This document shows, one piece after another, positions 32,789-42,417 of a stretch of 64,000 nucleotides of DNA. A program made the position numbers and the translations under genes. Source of the DNA: Prorocentrum cordatum (lineage: Eukaryota > Sar > Dinophyceae > Prorocentrales > Prorocentraceae). The DNA lies in contig CAUYUJ010014002.1 in assembly GCA_963575745.1 (NCBI GenBank), positions 1 through 64,000 of the forward strand. Direction: 5' to 3'. Position 1 is the stretch's first letter; each line of letters starts with the position of its first letter. Under the pieces are notes generated by a model. The model did not search any database. It was not told where the DNA came from and worked only from the letters and a program-made list of their open reading frames with translations.

Positions 32789-32950
32789 TGAAGTCGGGCG
32801 TGTCCCTCTACTAGAAGGAATAGTGCAACATTGTCGAACATAATATGGGGACTATATTTTAAGTACTCTTGGGATTTTTGTTTGAGCATTTTTTTGCTAC
32901 TGTTTATTCTTCGTCCAAAATGCCCCTGTAGTGGGACACGCCCGACTTAA
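32789..32950. repeat. M1 MITE in duplication unit 2
   Basis: Same as the unit 1 copy with a few changes, for example GTAGTGGGACACGCCC at the right end. Confidence 0.9.
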
Positions 32951-33118
32951 ACCTGGCCGGGACCCGCGGGGGGTCAATCCCTGACTATCCAGGAGGGCAA
33001 GCAACAGCACCAGGGCCTTGACGTCTAAGCTCTGGTCGAGGTTTTGGGCAGTCCAGACAGGTCTGCAGGTCTGCAGGGTGAGTTCAGGGAGGTCGGGGAT
33101 GGACGCCCCTCACGAGCC

Positions 33119-33299
33119 TTAAGTCGGGCCTGTCCCTCTACAGGAGGAAAAATCAAACATAGTCAAACCATAGTTTTGGGACGATTTTTCGCTTATGTTT
33201 TGACTATTCTGGGATATTTTTAGGTTTCTTTTTTATATATATATATATATATACATTTGTCGTCCAAGATCCGCCTGTAGGAGGACATGCCCGACCTAA
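33119..33299. repeat. M1 MITE with internal (TA)n, adjoining the SET gene
   Basis: Ends TTAAGTCGGGCCTGTCCCTC and TGTAGGAGGACATGCCCGAC, with a (TA)n run near 33234-33252. The right TIR supplies an ATG at 33287 in frame with exon 1 of the SET gene. Confidence 0.9.
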
Positions 33300-33505
33300 C
33301 ACGCGCCTCCCAGAGCCGTCATGTCGGCGTCGCTGGCCCCGAGGGGTGGCTGCACGGCAACTCCGAGCGCTACCATGTCGGGAGCGTGGTGTACATCCAC
33401 GGGGTGCCGGACAGCTACGACATCTTCGACGAGCCGTGCGTCGTCCAGGGGTACGACGCGCAGCGGGGGATGTTCACCGTGCGGATGCTGCACCCCAGAT
33501 TCAAG
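33287..33505 (+). CDS. SET gene exon 1 (or first exon seen)
   Basis: In-frame coding from GHSRHVG-like sequence to LHPRFK; the clear part starts at 33314, after the AG at 33312-33313. The alternative start is the ATG at 33287 inside the M1 TIR. It encodes YHVGSVVYIHG, DEPCVVQGYD and GMFTVRMLHPRFK, an SH3-like barrel pattern by inference. The donor is AAG|GCTGGG. Confidence 0.75.
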
Positions 33506-34807
33506 GCTGGGATGCAACCCCTGTGAGATGAAATTCAGCATCGGCGCTGCTACATCCTTGGCCGAAAACTGGACTGATCCGACACAATCCCGTTCAATTG
33601 CGCCAGATCCCGTTTGCTTTTGCTTAATCCGGCTTGATCACGGGCTTGTAATATGGCCAAATCCTGTTGAATGGTCCTTTCAATCGGACTTCATACCTTG
33701 ACCTTCCATAGTGCTAAACATTTACACTCCAGGCTAATACGTGCCCTCCAGACCCATAGACTTATCTCGACTGATTAAAAGCTCGACTGGGATTTAGATG
33801 TCGAGGTCCTGAGGCTTTTTGTTAGTCCTCCTGGAAGGTCGGGATAGCCCTCACTCGTTCCCACGAAGACCTCCCAGGAGTTGCCTCTTAATCAAGGGGC
33901 AGCTTGGCCGGGTCTCGGACGAGCACCTCCGCTTCGGCTACTGCGTGCTGCCCAGCAGCATCACCGCAGCCGACGGCTTCGAGCGGACCGTGCGCTGCGT
34001 CGACAGCCAAGACGAGCGGGGCCGCGGCCTGGAGGTGCGGCTGCCGATCCGCGAGGGCGACGTCGTCTTCGAGGAGGCTCCGAAGAGGAAAAGGTACCGC
34101 TACCGCCATCATTGCCGAGTTTTCGCCTTGTGGAGCCTCCTGGCAGGCCCTCGTTGCCACGGCCGGATTCGCCTCGGGGTCCTGGTCAGAGCGCGCCCCC
34201 GGGAGAGGTCCTGGGAGTGGCGGTGTGGATGCCTCTTTGTCCCATGCAGTCCCCGCGCAGGCGCCCTTCCTGCTTGCCGCGGACGACACGAGCGAGATGT
34301 GCCGCGCCCACTTCTTCATGATGGGCAACGCGAGGGTGGCGGCGCGTGCAGAGGGGTTGGCGCGGGGGAGGGGGCGGCCTTCTGAGAAGGCCGGGGCTCT
34401 CCTTCCAGCAGGTCCTTAGGTCGGGGGTGGACAGAACCCCCAATAGTGACAAGTCGATTAGTGAATTGTCCGTTTTCGGTTCTCGAGACGGCGCCGTGGC
34501 CGTTATTTTCCAGGCTTGCGCCCGCCAGGTTTGGGCCTCAGGTCGTTTTCACTAAACCACGTTTTACTGCCTCGAGGCTCTCGAGGGCCTCTCAGTAGAC
34601 GGGCGGGCTCTTCAGAAGCCCCCCCCTGCGTTCTTTCGTGAGCCCGTTTCTGTTTGCTTGGGGCATGACGGGCGTCATGGCCCCCGCTCCCTCCCCCCCC
34701 CCTATGACGTAACGCTCCCCCCCCAGAGCGCTCCGGGCACTGCCGCCGTGCGTTTTGGGATCCGCGTAGGTGTCCGCGTAGGAATCCGCATAGGAGTCTG
34801 GTTCGCA

Positions 34808-34894
<87 letters not shown>

Positions 34895-36672
34895 CGTGGC
34901 TTGTCGCTCGTCGCTCACGACGCGCGGACGCGGCTGAAACCTGTTTTTTTATTCTGTGCCGATGACGGCAATCATCAAGGGGGGGGTGGAAGGGGGTCGA
35001 TGTCGTCGCGTTTCGCGCCGGCTGCGTCTGGGAATGCTTATGAATGACGGAGGACGGGTAGCGCCAGCATGTAGGTGGCGATTTGCACCACAACGCCCAG
35101 GTACACCACATTGCTTGCGTGCACCACAGTGCCTGTGTACACCACACCACCCATGTACACCACAGCTGCCGCGTGCACCACAGCGTCAGTTTGTGCCACC
35201 GTGCCTGCGGGCACAACAGCCCATGTGCACACCACAGCGCTTGCGTACACCACATGGGCCGTGTGCAACACAGCACCAGTGTACAGCACAATGCCTGGGT
35301 GCATTGCAATGTCTGTGTGCACCACGGCGCCCGTGTGCACCACAGCAGCCGTGTGCAACCCAGCACCACTGTTATATATAGAATGTTTAACGAATCCTTA
35401 TGACAAAATAAAGCGGTTGTGGATTCCGCACATCATAGAAAATCATCTTTATGGACAACGGAGCGCCGCTGGAATCTACGAGTCTTCCCGAATCCGCCCG
35501 CATCACCCTAACTCCTCCCATTTGCGTCCAGGAGGCTCCAGCTAAATTGGCCGTCCGAGAACCAAGTGGACCGATTCAATCTACCATTCTGCGGTGCGCG
35601 CTGGGGTGCGCACGTGCGTTGTCGCGCCAGACCGCGCGACAGGAGGTAAGGAGGAGGAGGAGGAGGAGGAGGAGGAGGAGGAGGAGGAGGAGGAGGAGGA
35701 GGAGGAGGAGGAGGAAGAGGAGGACGAGGAGGAGGAGGAGGAAAAGGAGGAGGAGGAAGAGGAGGAGGAGGTGGTGGAGGTGGAGGAGGAGGGAGGAGGG
35801 AAAAACGTCGCATTCAATTCTCAGCACTTTCCTGGCGTGGCGTCTAGTTGTCCGCAGCAGATCCTCACGTAAATGCTCCTTTTGCCTGTCCTATGCACGC
35901 AGGCATTGAAGTGTACACCAGCGATGCGTTGCACGCGGATGCTGTGGTGTAAACGCGCGCTGTGGCGTGCACAGGCGTTGCGGTGCACGCAAACAGCGTG
36001 TTGTACACAGGCGCTGTGTTGCACATGGTAGTTGCGGTGTGCACATGCACACCAGCGTTGTAGTGTACGCAAGCATTGTGGTGTACACAGGCGCTGCGTT
36101 GCACACGGTTGTAGCGGTGTGCGCAGGCGCTGTGGTATACACGCGCGTTGTGGTGCACGCGAGCGTTGTGGTGTACACAGGCGTAGTGGGGCATATCGCC
36201 ACCTACGTGCTGCTCGCGTCGTGGTCGTCGTCGCTCGTCGCTCGTCGCTCGTCGCTCGTCGCGTCGCGCGCGCGGGCGCGGCTCCGGTGCCGGATCCACA
36301 CGGCGGGGGGGGGGACGTTACGTCATACCCCCCCCTCGCCCCCCCCCCGTGACGCCTGTCCTGGCCGAACATGAGCAAACGCGAAACGCGGTCCGGGCCG
36401 GCGGCAGCGAGGGGGCAGCACACGAGGGGATGGGGCCGAGAAGATTCCATTCAGAGCGGCCCTGCCTGTTCACTCCAAGCCGCCCTGAAACTGCCGCCGC
36501 CGGCCCGGAAGGTGCGCGAGAGGCGCGCGCTTCTTCACCCCGCTCCTACCGGGATCCCGCAGCAGTGTGTGTGCGTGTGTGTGTGTTGTGCGCGGCCCGC
36601 TTAGCTTCGACCGGAAGAGGTGCGCTCTCGACCCGCGGATCAAAAGTGTGTGTGTGTGTGTGTGTGCCCCGG

Positions 36673-36704
<32 letters not shown>

Positions 36705-39700
36705 TTCGATCGTCTTTTGCACCGTACCGCCCAGAGCAGAAGCCCTTGCCGCCGGCAGTTCCCGATAACTAGTTGCCGATGGTTGGGGCATGCAGGGGGC
36801 ATCTGTTTGCGGCGGTTCGGTACACGAGCGAATCGAACTCATGCCCACCCCCCTCAGGGTCCCCCCCCCCCTGTGGTGGATCCCGATCTTAGCGCTCCCA
36901 TATAAGCAATGATTCGACTCTTTGGAGCGCCCCTGCCTTCTTAAGCCGCCCCCCGCGCGCCACCCCCCCCAGACATCCGGCGCTCCAGTGTTTTCGATGC
37001 GTGGGCCCCGAGCGGTCTGGGCCACCTCCCGGGGGCCGGTTCTTCGTCCTGAGTCGTTTTTCGACGGTTCCGAGGCCCGTTGAGGGCCTCCGGAGGCCGA
37101 AAATGGGTCTAAACCCAGCGCTCCAATTTTTTCTCGTCGGCGAGCCCAGGGAAGTGAGAAGGGGCGGGCCTTTTCAGAATGCTCGGGAGTCTCCTGGCCT
37201 GCTGAGATGTCCCGCCGCCTTCTGAGAAGGCCTTCTCCTTCTCAATTCCCCCCCCCCGCTCGCCGCCGATTTTCGGAGCGTGGGATCCCTGGGCTGTGTG
37301 CGCGCCGCCAGCGAGCGGCGACAGCACCATGCAGCAGGCCATGGAGGCGTTCGCGGACCTCGGCGAGGGCGGCGGGCTCCCGGAGGCGGCGCGCGCGCGG
37401 GTGGAGGCGGCCGCCGCGGAGATCTTCAAGGACTCGTGGATCGGAGGAGGAGAAAGTACCCATGTACCGCTGCATGTCCCTCGTCTTCCCCTTTTCCAGC
37501 CTCCTTGGAGGCCTTCGTCGCCACCGTCGGATGCGCCTCGAAGTCCTGGTCACAACGCACCCTGGGAGAGGTCCGGGGAGCAGCGGCATCGGTACCTTCT
37601 TTTGGTTTCTCCAGTGGAACAGACTAAGCACAAACAAAGCAGTCTCGTTTAACCGACCCCTATCCCCATCCCCAGCCTTATCCACACCCTCACCATCTCA
37701 GCACCCCAGTCGGGGATAATGCCTCTCGAAGCCCGACGGAGGAAGTCTGCATATATCCCCATCGAGGGGGGCAAATCGGCCAGTGGGGCCCAGGCCACGC
37801 CTATGGGGATAGGGGTCGGTTAAATGATGCTCAACTGATCTACCGTGACGAGCTTTTTTGTTGTTGCTGTTTGGGGCCTCTGAGTGCCCTCGCTGGGTTC
37901 CCAGACCAGGGTGGGGTGGGGGGCGCGCCCGAGCTTCGCTGAGCCCCCGGTGCACATCACCTTTCGGAGGTCCCCCCTGGATGCCGGGGCAACATAACGA
38001 TCCAAGACAGGCCTCCTCCTCATCCTCCGCGGTTTCCTGCTCGTCCTCCTCCTCCTGCCTCCTCCCCCCTTCTCCTCCGTTTCCACCTCCTCCTCCTCCT
38101 CCTCCTCCTTCTCCTCCTCCTCCTCCTTCTCCTCCTCCACCTCTTCCTCCTCCTCCTCCTCCTCCTCCTCCTCCTTCCTTCCCCCCACCCTTCTCCTCCT
38201 CTTCCCTCGGTGTCGGCGGCTCCGCCCCCCTGGCGTGTTCCGCGCGCGCCAGGGAGGGGGCTTGCAGCGCAGATCCAAGAGTCCCGCGCGGACCTCCGCT
38301 ATTTGATGTTTATGCCTCTCTGTCTTCCTCGAAAGGAGGGGGCAATGAGCGACCCAGAGTGCCTGCAGAGAATTGCGCTGGACCCAGGGTACTCGACCAG
38401 GCAGGTGGCGTCCATCACGTCCACTCTGCTGAGGTGGGAGACGAACCGCCACTACCTGCGAGCCGGTCCGAATGCGGCGTACGGCCTGTTCAGGTGAGCG
38501 GCTTGCCAAAACGGTGCTGGCTGCGCGGTCATTCGCGGGTTAGCTGCCTGCGTCAGTTCGCGCGTGAGCGTCCTTTGCCGCGTTTGCGGTCCGTCTGGAC
38601 CCATCTCGGCGAACCCAGTCGTGGCCGAGGCTCGCCGTGGCCATTGACGCCCCTCGTCGTCCCTCATTCGTCGCTCTTCATGGCAGCACGATGCCTGCAG
38701 GCCACCGCATATTACCAGCCTGAAACATATCCCTATCCCTGTGACTGGAATTTCCATATCTCGGTGCCGATCTCGAGGATTCCCTCAGTTTCTGAAGGCA
38801 CACGCCTGAGGCTGTCATCGCCTTGCGCTTGTTGATCTTAGGGCTAGGGATGCGAGCTGGGACCCCCCTGTCTTCGTCTGCTGCTCAGGCGGCGGAGGAG
38901 GAGGAGGAGGAGGAGGAGATGAGGAAAACGCGCCCAGAATGTAGCAAGACGTGGCGGTGCAAGCTCTGCTCGTCTGGGGCTGCTGCTCCCGGGGGGGGGG
39001 GACCGTGCCCAGGGGAGGCTTCAGCACCGCCCAACGATGCTCGAGGAATCGGGTTGACCCAAAAGGGGGTCCAGCGACAAGGGGGTGGTGCAATATATTT
39101 GGTTCAGTATCGTTTGACCGATCCCGATCCCCATCCCCATCCCCATCCAGACCCCCACCATCTCATCCCCCCAGGTGTGGATATACCCGTCGAAATCTGA
39201 CATAAACTGCCTATATTCCCATCTAGGGGGGTAAACCGGCCAGTAGGGCCCAGGCCGCGCGAGTGGGGATAGGGATCGGCTAAACGATACTCATTGGTGC
39301 AATTGATTTGTGGGATTGCAAGACATTTGGGGTGCACTACGTTCCGGGGCCCAAATGTATTGCTGGAGTTTCGCGTGCAATGCACTATTGGCAATCCAAG
39401 GCAATACGGTTGCTCCAAATCTATGGCACCACCCCCTTTCAGTTGGACCCCTTTTCTGGGTCACCCGAAGAGGAAGCGCGACCATGGATTGACCGGCTAC
39501 GCGCCAGAGTGACCTTTCGCCAGAGTGACCCTCGGTGCGGGCCCACGGGGGTGGCCCCAGCACCGGCCCGCGCGCCTGGCTCTGGACCCTTCGCGGTCTC
39601 TTGAGGCCGCGCACCGGAGGCCACTCTCTTGCCTCCGGTCGCTCCTGCGTGCAGTCGAACTATGAAGGGGCCCTGGGACACAAATAAATACACAAATAAA

Positions 39701-42359
39701 GATGTTCCCCATACTTTCCCATCTTTTCTGGGTTTTTGTATTCCCCCCCACTTCCCATATTTTCCCAGATTTTCGGGGGGATCGAAGATTCATTGTGTCT
39801 GTGTGTTTTTTGTCCCTCCTGAAGCTACGGCGCGTGGATTGGCGACGTGCTCCGTCCCCAGACGAAGGCGCCGCGCACCGTCGCCAACTGAGGCAGCACG
39901 GGCGCCATGTTTCGGGGGGGGTCAGGAGGGGAAAAAATACACAGACACAATGAATCCTCGATTCCCCAGGAAATATGGGAAAATATTGGAAGTGGGGGCG
40001 AGGACAAAAACCAAGAAAATATGGGAAAATATTGGAAGTGGGGGCGAGGACAAAAACTAAGAAAATATCGGAAAATACAGGGAATACTTTTATTTGTGTG
40101 TATTTATTTGTGTGTCCCAGGGCCCCTTCAGGGGTACCTCCCCCGATCTGTGGAGCAGGCGCCCGCGCGGCAGAGCCACGGACCCCTGCCTCACGCCAGC
40201 GCGTGCCCGAAACGATGTGCTGTTACTCCAAGTCCCTTCTCAATCGACCCCCCCCCGACTTGTGGGGATCAAGCCAGATAAATCCAGGTAGGTGCAGATA
40301 AATCAATATAAACCCAGGTAGATCCAGGTAGATCGACAAACATCCGGATAGATCCAGATGATCCAAGTCCGTTATCAATCGACCCCCCCCTAAAAAACCG
40401 GACCTCCCTCCAAATGCGACCTAATATTCCGGACCCCCTCTTCGACGGGGCGCTTTGATAAACCGGACCCCCTAAGCTGCAATCCAAAGAAAGCGCCCTA
40501 ACAAACTGGACCCCCCCAGTTACAAAAAAGGCGCCTCGCAAAAAGCCGTACCTGGGGGACGATTAATAAGGGATTTGGAGCAACCGAGCCTGCGCGATGG
40601 GCCCTGCCCCTTCCTGAGCACTCCAGCTGTGCCTTCGGCCTCAGCCGCGATGCGCTCCGGAGCGCCTTCCGGGCCAGCTCGCCGGAGCCCGCCTTCGCAC
40701 GCGCGGCTGTTTGCCTCCCGCCTCTCAGGCTTCGGCATCACCCGATCAGCAGAGCGAAGGTCTCAGCACCATCCCTCGCCGCGTGCCCGAAAGTGGGTTG
40801 CCGCGGTGATGATTATCGTTGTGGTTTGATGTGTGTTGTTTGTTGCCGCCCTCGCCCGCGACTCGCCCGCGACTCACCCGCGACCCGCCTGCGACCCGCC
40901 TGCGACCCACTGGCGACACACCCGCATCGCCCGCGACGGCCTGCCCGCGACCAACCTACCTTGGTTATTTACGAAAAACGCCAGCACTTTCGGCGGTCTC
41001 TCTGTGCAATGTGTACAGCATCGGCGCCTGCGGCGAGCCTCTCAGACTGCCAGCGGCCCGCCGCCTGCTTACTCTTATCCGCAACCGAGGGCTATGGCAC
41101 TTTGACCTACGTGTGCGTCCGCCCCCCTAGGGGGCGCCGAGCGCTCAGACACATCATAGTGAATGTCCGGGGGCCCGCTTTCTGGCCATCCCGCCTGTGT
41201 CCAGCGACAGTCGACACACTACAGCACGTTCGTGCTGTATGTTCGATTTCGACTTGCGCCTCCGAGGGGGGGCGCACAGCACTTGGCACGTCCCCCTGCG
41301 CCTCAGCTCAGGTGGCTCGCGAGGGTGAACCACTCGTGCCAGCCCTCCGTGGAGGCCAGGTGCCAGTGGAGCCCGCTGTCCCCCGGGTCGCTCGTGCAGG
41401 GGGACGGGCGCTGCGTGGTGCGCGCGCTGCGCGACCTGGCGCCCGGGGAGGCCCTCTCCGACAACTACGCGACGCCCGAGCTGCTCACGAAGGCCGGCTG
41501 CACGCAAGAGTGGGGCCTTCGCCAGGTCGACCCTCCGACGATCTGGTTTCGTAAGCCCTGCGCTTCTCTCCGATTTCAGCCGTTGGGCGTCGCTGAATGG
41601 GGGGGCGACAAATGGGGGGGGAAAGGTGCACCTGTCGGGCCCTTGCAGGCCATTCTCTGGGCCCGAGAAGGTCCTTTCAGGGGCCCTCCTGTTCTGCAGC
41701 TCTCGCTGCTCCCCATTTTACCGCCCCCCCGCTTATCGCGGCCCAGAACCGTCAGGGGCCAGTTTGGGGGCCCGACGCAGCGCTAAGCCTAGGGAAGCGG
41801 TCGGGACTTCTTTCTGGCGGCGGGATCTATACACATCCTCGGCTCCCCGGCCTGGCCCATCCTGAACCCGCTAGCTGCGTATACGCCCTCCTGGCCGAGC
41901 CAGGAGGGCGTGGCGTACACACCGCTGCTGGGTTCAGGCTGGGCCTGGCCAGGGAGCAGTGGATCTGTACCCAGAGATCCGATGTCGTGATTTTTTCAAC
42001 GCGGGGTCCCTGGAGGTCCCGACCCCTTCCACGGGACCGGTTTTTCATCCTGAGTCGTTTTTTGACGGTCCTGGGGACCGGCGAGGGCTCCTAGAGGCAG
42101 AAAGGGCGAAACACCTCCGTCTTGATTTTTTCAATACGTTGGATCTCTGGGTATAGACCTTGTCGCCCTGATCCTGGGGCCGCGGATTGAGCAGAGCCGT
42201 GCCAGCGGACGTCAGGGCAGCAAGTGGCTCCGAGCAGCCCCTTCGCCTCAGCGGTCTTCAGTGCGCCGCGTTCGGGGGGCGCGGCAGGGGGCCACGGCTG
42301 AGCTTCTCCTTGACGGCGACGACGAGGACGAGGACGTCGTCGTCGTCGTCGTCGTCCTT

Positions 42360-42417
<58 letters not shown>

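Larger units (their letters stand above)
32287..33120. repeat. Tandem segmental duplication, 2 x 417 bp, each with an M1 MITE
   Basis: GGGACGGATCGCGATGTCGG starts the units at 32287 and 32704, and CCCCTCACGAGCCTT ends both. I count about six or seven substitutions between the copies, so the duplication is young. A third M1 element begins exactly at the end of unit 2. Confidence 0.95.
34346..37311 (+). repeat. SET intron 3: M10 ends with about 2.9 kb of insertions
   Basis: The first bases (GGCGGCGCGTGCAGAGGGG spans the donor) match one M10 end and the last (TGTGTGCGCGCCGCC before AG) match the other, compare 20379-20546. Between them lie M2 (34421), a 1.7 kb inverted-repeat structure, GT/GA tracts, R1 (37000) and M9 (37137). 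Confidence 0.65.
38494..41311 (+). other. SET intron 5 (GT-AG, 2.8 kb)
   Basis: Starts GTGAGCGGC, ends CTCAGCTCAG|G. It holds a nested M4, an inverted pair of M8 elements, a 364 bp MITE, minisatellite and related repeats (listed separately). 38500-38880 and 40586-40850 have no recognised feature. Confidence 0.85.

Noticed and set aside
35050-36200. Protein with TTPVYTT / HHSACVHH repeats
   Set aside because: Comes from the GTGCACCACAGCGCC tandem array, present in both orientations.
38880-39010. Short exon with CxxTWRCKLC
   Set aside because: A Cys-containing frame follows a short GGA tract in intron 5, but it has no fitting splice sites or homology and would interrupt the exon 5 to exon 6 join, which is already in phase.
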